DNA of 64,000 nt from Neisseria mucosa (GTDB lineage: Bacteria > Pseudomonadota > Gammaproteobacteria > Burkholderiales > Neisseriaceae), in NCBI GenBank assembly GCA_003028315.1, contig CP028150.1, forward strand, positions 186,001 to 250,000, given 5' to 3'. Both the position numbers and the translations under genes were made by a program. The notes under the pieces were generated by a model, which had not been told where the DNA came from, did not search any database, and was given only the letters and a program-made list of their open reading frames with translations. Shown one piece after another: positions 1 through 8,331 of this stretch. Numbering within the stretch: position 1 is the first letter of the stretch; every line of letters starts with the position of its first letter.

Positions 1-336
1 TTACACTTCAAATACCAAGCCGTACTCCACTACCTGCATATACGCAGCCAACAGCGTACCGCAGACCACTACGGCATTTCCCGAACCCACCTGAGACGAT
101 GGATACGCGCCTATCAAGAAGGCGGTATCGGCGCACTCGAACATCCCCAATCCAAAACCATGCCCCAACATCGAAAAAACCCCTTCATCGCAGATAAACC
201 CGACCAAGAAAAAACACAGGCAGAGCTTATCGAAGAGTTGTGCTATATGCGCGCAGAGGTCGCCTACCTAAAGGAGTTAAAAGCCCTCAGCCAAAAGCAG
301 ACCGCAAAGGACAAAGCCAAACCGTCCAAACACTGA
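1..336 (+). CDS. IS3-family transposase OrfA (HTH protein), N-terminus outside window
   Basis: Frame 1 is open from the first base to a TGA at 334-336 (111 residues visible). The translation contains the HTH stretch YGISRTHLRRWIRAYQ followed by GGIGALEHP, as in helix-turn-helix OrfA proteins that bind the IS ends. The C-terminal half is Glu/Lys-rich with a leucine-zipper-like segment (ELIEELCYMRAEVAYLKEL), which in this family mediates multimerisation. It overlaps orfB by about 97 nt, as expected if OrfAB is made by a -1 ribosomal frameshift. An A-rich CAAAAGC tract near 290 is a possible slip site, but I cannot confirm it. Confidence 0.8.
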   Translation, partial: LHFKYQAVLHYLHIRSQQRTADHYGISRTHLRRWIRAYQEGGIGALEHPQSKTMPQHRKNPFIADKPDQEKTQAELIEELCYMRAEVAYLKELKALSQKQTAKDKAKPSKH

Positions 337-1136
337 GGGCGCAACACCCGCTCAAATACCTGCTGCACATCGCAAACCTGCCCAAAAGCAGCTTTTACTA
401 CCACCACCAAGACCGACCCGACCCCGACGCAGCCGACAAAGCCCTCCTTGTCGAAACCTACCGGCGGCATAAAGGACGCTACGGGCAAAGGCGCATTGCC
501 GCAGCATTGGATTGGAACCGCAAAAAAGCAGCTCGGTTGATGAAACAGATGGGGCTGAAAGCCAAAATACGGGCAAAAAAAGCCTACCGCCATCCCGCCA
601 TGGGTGAAATATCGGAACACCTCCTCAAACGCCGGTTCAAAGCCCAAAAGCCCAACGAAAAATGGCTGACCGACGTGACCGAACTCAAAGGGAGCGACGG
701 CAAACTGTACCTCTCGCCAATCTTGGACTTGTTCAACCGCGAGATCGTCGCCTACGCCATGAGCCGCAGAGCCGACAGCGAAATGGTGAAGGAAATGCTC
801 GAAAAAGCTGCCCCCCGTCTGACTGCTAAAGGAACGATGCTTCATTCGGACCAAGGTGTACTGTACCGTACGGCGGGGTATAGGGAATTGCTTGCGGAGC
901 ATTCCATGGTTCAAAGCATGTCGCGAAAGGCGAACTGTTGGGACAATGCGCCGATGGAAAGCTTCTTTGCGGTGTTGAAGACGGAGTGTTTCTATAATGC
1001 AGGTGAATTGACGGTAGATGAATTGATGAAGCAGATAGATGACTATATGGATTACTACAACCGGGAGCGTTGCAGTTTGAAATTGAAAAAGCTGAGTCCT
1101 GTCGCATACAGAACCCAGCTTGCACAGAGCGCCTGA
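240..1136 (+). CDS. IS3-family transposase OrfB (DDE integrase core)
   Basis: Catalytic part of the transposase, which cuts and joins IS ends. An HTH_21-like region (YRRHKGRYGQRRIAAAL, about 74-90) precedes an rve integrase core. The triad is visible: D145 in KWLTDVTELK, D204 in LHSDQGVLY and E240 in NAPMESFF. The second D and the E are separated by 35 residues, the DD(35)E spacing. The C-terminal YYNRERCSLKLKKLSPVAYR is the usual IS3 ending. The frame is -1 relative to orfA, and the ATG at 240 may not be used if the product is only an OrfAB fusion. The frame is intact, so the element may be functional. Confidence 0.88.
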   Translation: MLYARRGRLPKGVKSPQPKADRKGQSQTVQTLRAQHPLKYLLHIANLPKSSFYYHHQDRPDPDAADKALLVETYRRHKGRYGQRRIAAALDWNRKKAARLMKQMGLKAKIRAKKAYRHPAMGEISEHLLKRRFKAQKPNEKWLTDVTELKGSDGKLYLSPILDLFNREIVAYAMSRRADSEMVKEMLEKAAPRLTAKGTMLHSDQGVLYRTAGYRELLAEHSMVQSMSRKANCWDNAPMESFFAVLKTECFYNAGELTVDELMKQIDDYMDYYNRERCSLKLKKLSPVAYRTQLAQSA

Positions 1137-1150
1137 ATAGGCTTTTATGA

Positions 1151-1176
1151 GTGTCCAAGATTTGGGGGCCAGTTCA
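1151..1176 (+). repeat. Right terminal end of the IS3-family element
   Basis: Starts 15 nt after the orfB stop. The sequence runs GTGTCCAAGATTTGGGGGCC then AGTTCA, and IS3-group ends close with a similar G-tract and ...CA-3'. The matching left inverted repeat lies outside the window, so the call rests on position and family resemblance. Confidence 0.6.
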
Positions 1177-1224
1177 GTTTTCAGACGACCTTTGCGTTTC
1201 TAAACCTTTTCAATACCAATCTAT

Positions 1225-2019
1225 TCAAGACTCGGCACAATCTTTCAGCGTATCTTTATAAGTATAAAGGTACGATGCGCCGACAAACGATGCGCCGCCG
1301 AAGACATTGCCTAAAAACACGGGAATCATGTTGAAGAAAAACTGCCCCCATGTGATGTCTGCGCCCGCCAAAATACCGGCGGGGATGACGAACATATTGG
1401 CGACAAGGTGTTGGAAACCGTTTAACACGAAAATCATCACAGGAAACCAAATCGCCAACATCCGCCCTGCCGTATGTTTGGCGGCAAAGTGCAGCCATGC
1501 GCCCATACACACCATCCAGTTACACGCGACCGCCGAGACGAAAGCCCTGCCGAAATCCATATGGACTTTGGCTTCCGCCACCGCAATCGTTTTTTCTGCC
1601 ACGCTGCCTTCGGTCATCCCGACGTAGTGTCCGAGGAAAAACGCCATCGCCAGCGTTCCCGCCAAATTGCCCAGACACACGACGACCCAGTTGCGCAGCA
1701 GCATTTTTGTGGAAATCCGCCCTGCCAAACGCCCCAAAGACATAATCATCATATTGCTCGTTACCAGCTCGCCGCCGCCGAGCAGGATGCAGATTAGGGC
1801 GATGGGGAACATTGCCGCGCCGAGTAAAGTCGCCAAGCCGCCCCATTCGTGCGGAATGCCGCTGACCACTTTCAAATAGGCAAGATAACCGAAGCCGATA
1901 TATCCGCCTGCCAAAACGCTCAAAACCGCCAGCGTGGAAACGCTGGATTGTGCTTTGGCACAGCTTTTATCGAGGACGACCTGTAAAATTTCCTGTGGGT
2001 ATAAATCGCGCGAAGCCAT
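1225..2019 (-). CDS. Formate/nitrite transporter (FNT) family channel
   Basis: A 264-residue inner-membrane protein with six hydrophobic segments, the size of FocA/NirC pentameric channels that move formate, nitrite or similar small anions. Family motifs: GGELVTSN (about 82-89), CNWMVCMGAW (about 166-175) and FQHLVANM (about 202-209). The last carries the conserved pore histidine, here H204. The start is supported by AAGGA eight bases upstream. It is transcribed towards the IS element and stands alone, with no nitrite or formate enzyme beside it, so the substrate cannot be read from context. Confidence 0.85.
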   Translation of the reverse strand: MASRDLYPQEILQVVLDKSCAKAQSSVSTLAVLSVLAGGYIGFGYLAYLKVVSGIPHEWGGLATLLGAAMFPIALICILLGGGELVTSNMMIMSLGRLAGRISTKMLLRNWVVVCLGNLAGTLAMAFFLGHYVGMTEGSVAEKTIAVAEAKVHMDFGRAFVSAVACNWMVCMGAWLHFAAKHTAGRMLAIWFPVMIFVLNGFQHLVANMFVIPAGILAGADITWGQFFFNMIPVFLGNVFGGASFVGASYLYTYKDTLKDCAES

Positions 2020-2366
2020 GATTTTCCTTAAAGTGGATTGAGGTGGGAACGCCGCTTTTGAAAGACGGCAAAACTGTCGCGGTAGGGCAGTGTCGGGGGA
2101 TGCCGGTTTACGGTCTTATCGGATAAAAAACAATAGTGTATTAAACCTAAAATGAGGTCGCGCCGCCTTGCTTTGGCTCAAAAGAAAGATTATTACATGA
2201 GGGGTGATTGAGATAAGGCAGGAAGTATATATGTTTCAGATGCGTTTGAAGGAACCTGCCGAATCTGGTTTCAAATGCCCGCCGATACGGTCTCGCGATT
2301 TGTCAAACCTGCCCGATTTATGGGAAAATCGCATGATTTAATTTTAATTTAACGAAGGGCGACACC
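2020..2366. other. Divergent intergenic region, FNT gene / rppH
   Basis: This stretch separates two divergent genes and must hold both promoters. I see no ORF, no DUS pair and no convincing operator. AT-rich tracts lie near 2120-2150 and 2335-2350, the second directly upstream of the rppH start. Confidence 0.5.
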
Positions 2367-2891
2367 GTGTTAGACAGAGAAGGCTATCGCCCCAATGTCG
2401 GTATCATCTTAATCAACAACCGCAACGAAGTCTTTTGGGGCAAACGTGTGCGCGAACATTCTTGGCAGTTCCCGCAAGGCGGCATCAAGCCGGGCGAAAG
2501 CCCCGAAACCGCCATGTACCGCGAGCTGTACGAAGAAGTCGGGCTGTTGCCGCAACACATCAAAATCGTCGGCCGCACGCGCGACTGGCTGCGTTACGAC
2601 GTGCCGAGCCACTGGGTACGCCGCGAATGGCGCGGTTCGTATCGCGGGCAGAAGCAGATTTGGTATCTTTTGCGGCTGGTCGGGCGCGACAGCGACATCA
2701 ATCTGCGCGCCTGCCACCATCCCGAATTTGACGGCTGGCGTTGGCACCAATATTGGGCTCCCGTTGACGAAGTGATTGATTTCAAACGCGACGTTTACTT
2801 GGGGGCATTGAAAGAACTCTCCTCCCGCTTCCTGCGCGGTATGGAAAGCTACGAAGACTTTACCGCGCGCCTGCCTTTTGACAACCGATAA
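2367..2891 (+). CDS. rppH: RNA pyrophosphohydrolase RppH (Nudix)
   Basis: Removes pyrophosphate from the 5' triphosphate of mRNAs and so triggers RNase E-dependent decay. The Nudix box lies at G38-L60 with the full pattern G-x5-E-x7-RE-x2-EE-x-G (GGIKPGE ... YRELYEEVGL). The N-terminus MLDREGYRPNVGIIL is characteristic of RppH. The length of 174 residues is normal. Translation starts at a GTG (2367) with a GAAGGG ribosome site upstream. An inverted DUS pair follows the stop and separates it from parE. Confidence 0.93.
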   Translation: MLDREGYRPNVGIILINNRNEVFWGKRVREHSWQFPQGGIKPGESPETAMYRELYEEVGLLPQHIKIVGRTRDWLRYDVPSHWVRREWRGSYRGQKQIWYLLRLVGRDSDINLRACHHPEFDGWRWHQYWAPVDEVIDFKRDVYLGALKELSSRFLRGMESYEDFTARLPFDNR

Positions 2892-2913
2892 AACAACGAA
2901 ACGCAACGCTTTC

Positions 2914-2952
2914 AGGTCGTCTGAAAGCGTTGTTCTTCCTTTCAGACGACCT
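2914..2952. terminator. Inverted DUS pair between rppH and parE
   Basis: AGGTCGTCTGAAAG and its reverse complement form a 14-bp stem with an 11-nt loop. A weak T-run follows. The pair probably serves as an uptake signal and a partial terminator. The parE start codon lies only 8 nt beyond it. Confidence 0.65.
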
Positions 2953-2960
2953 CTTCCCCT

Positions 2961-4946
2961 ATGACTAAAAACAACCAATACAGCGAATCCAGCATTACTG
3001 TCCTCAAAGGCTTGGAGCCGGTCAAAGAACGTCCCGGCATGTACACCCGCACCGACAGCCCGACCCACATCTGCCAAGAAGTCATCGACAACGCGGCGGA
3101 CGAGGCGTTGGGCGGTTTCGCCACTGAAATCGACGTGCGCATCCACGACGACGGTTCGCTTTCCGTGCACGACAACGGGCGCGGCATTCCCGTCGGGCTG
3201 CACCCTGTCGAAGGCGTGCCTGTGGTCGAACTCGTGTTTACCCGTCTGCACGCGGGCGGCAAGTTCAACAAAAAAGACGGCGGCAGCGCGTATGCCTTTT
3301 CAGGCGGTCTGCATGGCGTGGGCGTGTCCGTGACCAACGCCCTCTCCACCCGCCTTGAGGTCACCGTCAAACGCGAAGGCAAAATCCACCGCATCGTGTT
3401 TGCCGGCGGCGACGTGGTCGAGCCGTTGGCGGAAGTGGGCAAATGCGCCGTCAAAGACAGCGGCACCGAAGTGCGCGTCTGGCCGGACGGCAAATATTTT
3501 GAAAGCCCGAATTACAGCATCCCCGAACTCGAACGCCTGCTGCGCGCCAAAGCCGTGCTGCTGCCGGGCGTGCGCGTTTCCCTGACCCGCCCGGTAAAAG
3601 GCGAAGACGAAGCGCACACCCAAACCTGGCACTACCCCGACGGCCTAAAAAGCTATTTGACCGACCTGATTGCCGACGCGCAAGAAGCCGTGCCGCTGTT
3701 CTCCTGCGAAAACTACATTTCAGACGACCACAACGGCGATTTCAGCATCGGCGAAGGCGCCGCGTTTGCCCTGACCTGGCTGGAAGAAGGCTCGTGCGCC
3801 AACGAAAGCTACGTCAACCTCATCCCCACCCCGCTGGGCGGTACGCACGAAGCGGGCTTGAAACAAGCCGTGTTCAACGCCGTCAACAACTTCATCAACC
3901 TGCACAACCTCCTACCGCGCGGCGTGAAAGTGCAAAGCGACGACGTATTCAGCAAAACCGCCTTCGTCCTCTCCGCCCGCGTCCTCGATCCTCAGTTCCA
4001 AGGTCAGACCAAAGACAAGCTGACCAACCGCGACGCGCTGAAACTCGTTGCCGCCGTATCGGGTGACCCTTTGGAATTGTGGCTGAACCAAAACGTGGAC
4101 TTCGGCAAAAAAATCGCCGAACTCGCCATCCGTCAGGCACAGGCGCGGATGCGTTCGGTTAAAAAAATCGAAAAGAAAAAAGGCAGCGGCGTCGCCGTCC
4201 TGCCCGGCAAACTGACCGACTGCGAAAGCGAAGACATCCGCGAAAACGAACTCTTCCTCGTCGAAGGCGATTCCGCCGGCGGCTCCGCCAAACTCGCCCG
4301 CGACAAAGCCACACAAGCCATCCTGCCCCTGCGCGGCAAAGTACTCAACAGCTTCGAAGTCCACCCCGACCAACTCTTCGGCAACGCCGAAATCCACGAC
4401 ATTTCCGTCGCCATCGGCGTTGATCCGCACGGCATCAACGACCATCCCGACATAAGCGGCCTGCGCTACGGCAAAATCGCCATCCTGTCCGATGCCGACG
4501 TGGACGGCTCGCATATTCAAGTTTTGCTGTTGACCCTGTTCTACCGCCACTTCCCGAAACTGGTCGCCGACGGACACATCTACGTCGCCCAGCCGCCGCT
4601 GTTCCGCGTCGATGTCAACGCACAAGGCAAAAGCAAACCCGCCCGCAAATTCTACGCCCTCGACCAAAACGAACTCGACAGCATTTTGGAGCGGCTGCAA
4701 AAAGAAGGTGTCAAAGAAACCGCCTATTCCATCAGCCGTTTCAAAGGTTTGGGCGAGATGAACCCCGACCAGCTCAAAGACACCACCATGCACCCCGACA
4801 CCCGCCGCCTGTTGCAGGTGCAAATCCCCGAAGGCGCGGATGACGAAACACGCGACATCTTCGTCAAACTGATGGGCAAAGGCGAAGCCGCCGCCCGCCG
4901 CGCATGGATGGAGCGTGAAGGCGATACGGCGGAATTGGATATTTGA
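2961..4946 (+). CDS. parE: DNA topoisomerase IV subunit B (ParE)
   Basis: ATPase subunit of topoisomerase IV, which works with ParC to decatenate daughter chromosomes. A GHKL ATPase domain is at the N-terminus: EVIDNAADEAL with catalytic E40 and Mg-binding N44, then DNGRGIP. The TOPRIM domain has EGDSAGGSAK near residue 435 and DADVDGSHI near 510. The C-terminal GyrB zone ends in RFKGLGEMNPDQL and RRAWMEREGD. At 661 residues it is ParE-sized, shorter than GyrB of this genus. DUS cores occur inside the coding region (for example at 3719, encoding ISDD). parC is not in the window. Confidence 0.95.
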   Translation: MTKNNQYSESSITVLKGLEPVKERPGMYTRTDSPTHICQEVIDNAADEALGGFATEIDVRIHDDGSLSVHDNGRGIPVGLHPVEGVPVVELVFTRLHAGGKFNKKDGGSAYAFSGGLHGVGVSVTNALSTRLEVTVKREGKIHRIVFAGGDVVEPLAEVGKCAVKDSGTEVRVWPDGKYFESPNYSIPELERLLRAKAVLLPGVRVSLTRPVKGEDEAHTQTWHYPDGLKSYLTDLIADAQEAVPLFSCENYISDDHNGDFSIGEGAAFALTWLEEGSCANESYVNLIPTPLGGTHEAGLKQAVFNAVNNFINLHNLLPRGVKVQSDDVFSKTAFVLSARVLDPQFQGQTKDKLTNRDALKLVAAVSGDPLELWLNQNVDFGKKIAELAIRQAQARMRSVKKIEKKKGSGVAVLPGKLTDCESEDIRENELFLVEGDSAGGSAKLARDKATQAILPLRGKVLNSFEVHPDQLFGNAEIHDISVAIGVDPHGINDHPDISGLRYGKIAILSDADVDGSHIQVLLLTLFYRHFPKLVADGHIYVAQPPLFRVDVNAQGKSKPARKFYALDQNELDSILERLQKEGVKETAYSISRFKGLGEMNPDQLKDTTMHPDTRRLLQVQIPEGADDETRDIFVKLMGKGEAAARRAWMEREGDTAELDI

Positions 4947-4966
4947 TGCCGTTGGTTTGAAAAGCA

Positions 4967-5010
4967 AAAAGGTCGTCTGAAAACGGATTTGGGTTTTCAG
5001 ACGACCTTTT
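4967..5010. terminator. Inverted DUS pair, bidirectional terminator parE/yciO
   Basis: AAAAAGGTCGTCTGAAAAC pairs with GTTTTCAGACGACCTTTT, with A- and T-runs on both sides. It can therefore stop the two convergent genes from either direction. A near-identical copy of this hairpin plus the yciO tail lies at 37426-37521. Confidence 0.85.
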
Positions 5011-5021
5011 ATTTTTAGGGC

Positions 5022-5642
5022 TTACAGACCGAATAGGGCGGTGTCGCCTTTGCCTTGGCGGATGAGTTCCGTGCCGTTGGTCATGTCGATGACGGTGGTT
5101 GGCTCGGTACCGCACCAGCCGCCGTCAATCACCAAATCGACGCTGTGTTCGAGGCGGTCGCGGATTTCGTAAGGATCGGTCAGCGGCTCGTCGTCTTCGG
5201 GCAGCATCAGGGTGCAACTGAGCAGCGGCTCGCCCAATTCCTGCAACAGGCTCAGGGCGATGGTATTGTCGGGTACGCGCAGGCCTATGGTTTTGCGTTT
5301 CGGGTGCAGCGTGCGGTTCGGGACTTCTTTGGTGGCTTGCAGGATGAAGGTGTAGCTGCCGGGGGTGGCGGCTTTGAGCTGGCGGAATTGGGCGTTGTCG
5401 ACTTTGGCGTAAGTGCCCAATTCGCTCAAATCGGCGCACATGAGGGTCAGGTGGTGTTTCAAGTCGATTTTGCGGATGGCGAGGATGCGTTCCATCGCGG
5501 CTTTGTCGCCGAGTTTGCAGCCGAGCGCGTAGCAGGAGTCGGTGGGGTACACGATGACTCCGCCGCTTCGGACGATGTCGGCGGCCTGTTTGATCAGGCG
5601 TTCCTGCGGGTTGTCGGGGTGGATGGCGAAGAATTGTGCCAT
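5022..5642 (-). CDS. yciO: YciO/Sua5/YrdC-family protein
   Basis: A 206-residue YrdC-domain protein of the YciO branch. The domain binds nucleotides and RNA; Sua5/TsaC members make threonylcarbamoyl-AMP, while YciO's exact role is less settled. Visible features are GGVIVYPTDSCYALGC (the YrdC nucleotide-pocket motif), KIDLKHHLTLMC, TPGSYTFIL and the C-terminal TVIDMT segment. I chose the ATG at 5642 (MAQFFAIHPDNP), preceded by AAGGA. An in-frame extension upstream has no family similarity and runs into a DUS. A fragment of the same C-terminus recurs at 37482-37521. Confidence 0.85.
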   Translation of the reverse strand: MAQFFAIHPDNPQERLIKQAADIVRSGGVIVYPTDSCYALGCKLGDKAAMERILAIRKIDLKHHLTLMCADLSELGTYAKVDNAQFRQLKAATPGSYTFILQATKEVPNRTLHPKRKTIGLRVPDNTIALSLLQELGEPLLSCTLMLPEDDEPLTDPYEIRDRLEHSVDLVIDGGWCGTEPTTVIDMTNGTELIRQGKGDTALFGL

Positions 5643-5705
5643 GGCGGTTTTCCTTTTGGCAGTTTGTGTTGCGGATATTTTAAAACCGATGGTTTGAAAT
5701 GACAA

Positions 5706-5759
5706 AAGGTCGTCTGAAAATACGGTTTCGGAACGGAAACTGCGTTTTCAGACGACCTT
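5706..5759. terminator. Inverted DUS pair between ybaN and yciO
   Basis: AAGGTCGTCTGAAAA at 5706 pairs with TTTTCAGACGACCTT ending at 5759, around a 24-nt loop. It sits after the ybaN stop and upstream of yciO, consistent with separate transcripts. Confidence 0.65.
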
Positions 5760-5775
5760 GTGTTTTGGATGCGAA

Positions 5776-6135
5776 TCAGGGTTCGGGACGCAGCCACATC
5801 CAGACGGCGACGCAGCCGCAGCCCAATGTGGACGCCGCGCCTATCCACCATTTTTCGGGAAAGCGCCAAAACATGAAGATGCAGGATAGGCTCATCATGC
5901 TGATGGCGAAGATTTTGGCTTTGCGCGGGACGGCGCCGTTGTTTTCCCAGTTTTGCACCATGGGGCCGAAATAGCGGTGTTGGTGCAGCCAGCGGTGGAA
6001 ACGGGGCGAGGCTTTTGCCCAGCAGGCGGCGGCGAGCAGGACGAAAGGTGTGGTTGGCAGCAATGGCAGGAAAATGCCGATGATACCTAAAAGTAAGGAA
6101 ACTGCGCCGCAAAAGATGAGTAAGTAGCGAATCAT
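5776..6135 (-). CDS. ybaN: DUF454 (YbaN-like) inner-membrane protein
   Basis: A 119-residue membrane protein. The N-terminus (LLIFCGAVSLLLGIIGIFLPLLPTTPF) is the DUF454 hallmark: a glycine-rich first helix followed by LPLLPTTPFVLLAA. The middle WAKASPRFHRWLHQHRYFGP is also typical. Two C-terminal hydrophobic helices complete the fold. The molecular role of YbaN is unknown. It begins 18 nt after the DUF1415 gene on the same strand, so the two are probably one transcript. Confidence 0.8.
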   Translation of the reverse strand: MIRYLLIFCGAVSLLLGIIGIFLPLLPTTPFVLLAAACWAKASPRFHRWLHQHRYFGPMVQNWENNGAVPRKAKIFAISMMSLSCIFMFWRFPEKWWIGAASTLGCGCVAVWMWLRPEP

Positions 6136-6153
6136 GTTGTTTTGTTGGAAATC

Positions 6154-6741
6154 TTATTCGGATGCTTTGGTTTTGCCGTGATCAAACGGGCAGCGGGGAA
6201 TATCGAGCTTGTCCCAGCCTTCGTGTCCCATTTTTTCGAGCAGGGCGATGTTGCGCTCGAAAATGGCGGAGGCGTCGGGGAAGGCTTGTGCGGCTTTGGC
6301 GATGCTGTCTTCGCGGATGAGGTGCAGGGTGGGGTAGGGCGAGCGGTTGGTGTAGTTGCCGATGTCGTCTGAATCCGTGCCTTCAAATTGGAAATCGGGA
6401 TGAAACGGGGCGATTTGGACAATGCCTTCCAAACCGTTGTCCACAACGGCGGCATCGGCAATGTCGAGCATTTGGTTGAAGGTGTCGAAGTCGGGGAAAA
6501 GGGTTGGGTGGACAAGCAGGGTGGTTTCCAGCTCGTCGGCGGGCGTGTCGCCCAAAAGCTGCAATTCGCGGTCTAAGTCTTCGAGGAAACCGTCCAGATG
6601 GCGGGCCTGGCTGACGCTGATGCGCACGAGGTTTTTGACGTGCGGCGCTTTGGCGAAGGGGCAGAGGTTGAGTCCGATGACGGCTTTTTCGAGCCATTGG
6701 CGGGTGTGGTCGGTTACGGTGGCGGAGTCAGGGGTAGTCAT
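6154..6741 (-). CDS. DUF1415 family protein
   Basis: A 195-residue soluble protein matching DUF1415: TRQWLEKAVIGLNLCPFAKAP near the N-terminus, ETTLLVHPTLFPDFDTFN in the middle and a C-terminal NRSPYPTLHLIREDS. Conserved Cys-Pro and His residues suggest a small-molecule or metal site, but no function is established for the family. It is probably the first gene of a unit with ybaN. Position 6742-7109 upstream holds no ORF I would call; it contains a lone DUS core near 6868 and must carry two divergent promoters. Confidence 0.8.
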   Translation of the reverse strand: MTTPDSATVTDHTRQWLEKAVIGLNLCPFAKAPHVKNLVRISVSQARHLDGFLEDLDRELQLLGDTPADELETTLLVHPTLFPDFDTFNQMLDIADAAVVDNGLEGIVQIAPFHPDFQFEGTDSDDIGNYTNRSPYPTLHLIREDSIAKAAQAFPDASAIFERNIALLEKMGHEGWDKLDIPRCPFDHGKTKASE

Positions 6742-7109
6742 GCGGGAATTAGGATTTGATTTAATTAAAAATAGTTCTCAAAAAGTATAACAAATAACAT
6801 GGGTTTTAGGCAAAGGGCATGGGTGTGCGGATAGGGAAAATTTATGTGTGGCCAGTATGTAACAGGTCGTCTAAATATTTTTTTGTTTATGAAGAAAACC
6901 ATAGCGGAAAGCAATGAAAAAACGAAGAAATTTTCCCGTCTAACCTATTGCGTCGACAGGGATTTTGCCGTTTAATGCGAACCTGCTGAATCAAGGGCCC
7001 GAGGCATATGCCGGCCGCCCCCACAGTTAACCTTTTGTATGCGGACAGTCTGCGCTTGACTGACTGCCGCCGCTGCAACAATTCCCCCTTCCACAAAAGG
7101 ACTGTACCC

Positions 7110-8246
7110 ATGAAAAAAACTTCAATGGCGGCGGCACTCATCGGCCTCGTCTTGACTGCATGCAGCGGCGGCCAACAAACCGCCGCAGAATCTTCCGCAC
7201 CTTCTTCCCATACAGCCTCCGACAAGCTCAATATCTACAACTGGTCGGACTACGTCGATCCCGCCACGCTTGAAGCGTTCGAAAAAAATACGCATATCAA
7301 CGTCCGCTACGACTACTACGACAGCAACGAAGCCCTCGAAGCCAAGCTTTTGACCGGCAAATCCGGTTACGACCTCGTTGCACCGTCCATTGCCAACGTC
7401 GGACGCCAAATCAAAGCCGGTGCGTATCAAAAAATCGACAAAAGCCAAATCCCGAACTACGCCAACATCGATGCCGACCTGCTTGCCATGATGGCAAAAG
7501 TTGATCCGGGCAACCAATACGCCGTCCCTTATTTCTGGGGCATCAACACGCTCGCCATCAACAAAAAACTGGTTCAAAAAGCCTTGGGGACGGAGCAGCT
7601 GCCCGAAAACGAATGGGATTTGGTGTTCAATCCCGAATACACCAAAAAGCTAAAATCCTGCGGCATCAGCTATTTTGACAGCGCCATCGAACAAATCCCG
7701 CTCGCGCTGCATTATTTAGGCAAAGACCCGAATACCGAAAACCCGGACGATATCAAAGCCGCCGTCAACATGATGAAAAAAGTGCGTCCCGACATCAAAC
7801 GCTTCACTTCGTCAGGCTATATTGACGATATGGCGGCGGGCAACCTTTGCGTTTCAGTCGGTTACGGTGGCGATTTGAACATCGCCAAAACACGCGCGCA
7901 AGAAGCGAAGAACGGCGTCGAAATCGAAGTGTTAGCACCCAAAAGCGGCGTCGGCATCTGGGTGGATTCCCTGATGATTCCGCGCGATGCCCAAAATATC
8001 GCCAATGCGCACAAATACATCAACCACACGCTCGATCCCGAAGTCGCGGCACAAAACGGCAATTTCGTTACCTACGCCCCCGCCAGCCGCCCTGCCCGTG
8101 CATTGATGGACGAAAAATATACCGGCGATGCGTCTATCTTCCCGACCAAGGAATTGATGGATAAAAGTTTCATCGTATCGCCCAAATCAACAGATGCAAG
8201 CCGCCTGAGCGTCCGCTTGTGGCAATCGCTGAAAGCAGGCAAATAG
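7110..8246 (+). CDS. potF: Polyamine-binding lipoprotein (PotF/PotD family)
   Basis: Solute-binding component of a putrescine/spermidine ABC importer. It is a lipoprotein here: signal MKKTSMAAALIGLVL followed by lipobox LTAC with C18. After the lipobox, LNIYNWSDYVDP, YDYYDSNEALEAKLL and SGYDLVAPS closely follow E. coli PotF, as do KLKSCGISYFDSA and GVGIWVDSLMIPRDA. The ATG at 7110 with AAAAGG upstream gives a proper signal; an upstream in-frame start at 7008 does not. No permease or ATPase gene is adjacent, so the transporter must be encoded elsewhere, as is common in Neisseria. Confidence 0.88.
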   Translation: MKKTSMAAALIGLVLTACSGGQQTAAESSAPSSHTASDKLNIYNWSDYVDPATLEAFEKNTHINVRYDYYDSNEALEAKLLTGKSGYDLVAPSIANVGRQIKAGAYQKIDKSQIPNYANIDADLLAMMAKVDPGNQYAVPYFWGINTLAINKKLVQKALGTEQLPENEWDLVFNPEYTKKLKSCGISYFDSAIEQIPLALHYLGKDPNTENPDDIKAAVNMMKKVRPDIKRFTSSGYIDDMAAGNLCVSVGYGGDLNIAKTRAQEAKNGVEIEVLAPKSGVGIWVDSLMIPRDAQNIANAHKYINHTLDPEVAAQNGNFVTYAPASRPARALMDEKYTGDASIFPTKELMDKSFIVSPKSTDASRLSVRLWQSLKAGK

Positions 8247-8269
8247 CCGTTTTGATGCGTTGGAAAACT

Positions 8270-8313
8270 AAAGGTCGTCTGAAAACCCACAATCGGGTTT
8301 TCAGACGACCTTT
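8270..8313. terminator. Inverted DUS pair, terminator potF / copper receptor
   Basis: AAAGGTCGTCTGAAAACCC pairs with GGGTTTTCAGACGACCTTT around a short loop between two convergent genes. A/T-runs on both sides suit bidirectional termination. Confidence 0.8.
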
Positions 8314-8331
8314 CACTTTCTCAACTCAACA

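Larger units (their letters stand above)
1..1176 (+). mobile_element. IS3-family insertion sequence, 5' end outside window
   Basis: Two overlapping frames have the orfA/orfB arrangement of IS3-family elements: a helix-turn-helix protein followed by a DDE transposase in the -1 frame. The element ends at the sequence GGGGGCCAGTTCA, with the terminal CA dinucleotide typical of the family. A DUS begins directly after it. The left end and both target duplications are not visible, so the exact IS name and full length cannot be given. Confidence 0.85.

Noticed and set aside
264..914. 216-codon minus-strand ORF under the transposase
   Set aside because: Shadow of orfB; the plus strand has the complete DDE integrase motifs.
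3912..4967. 351-codon minus-strand ORF under parE, and similar long frames under gcvP (32699-34072) and pepN (25760-26962)
   Set aside because: Antisense to well-conserved genes; Phe/Val/Gly/Asp-rich translation typical of reversed Neisseria codons.
7008..7109. N-terminal extension of the PotF-like protein
   Set aside because: It would bury the lipoprotein signal; the ATG at 7110 has AAAAGG upstream.
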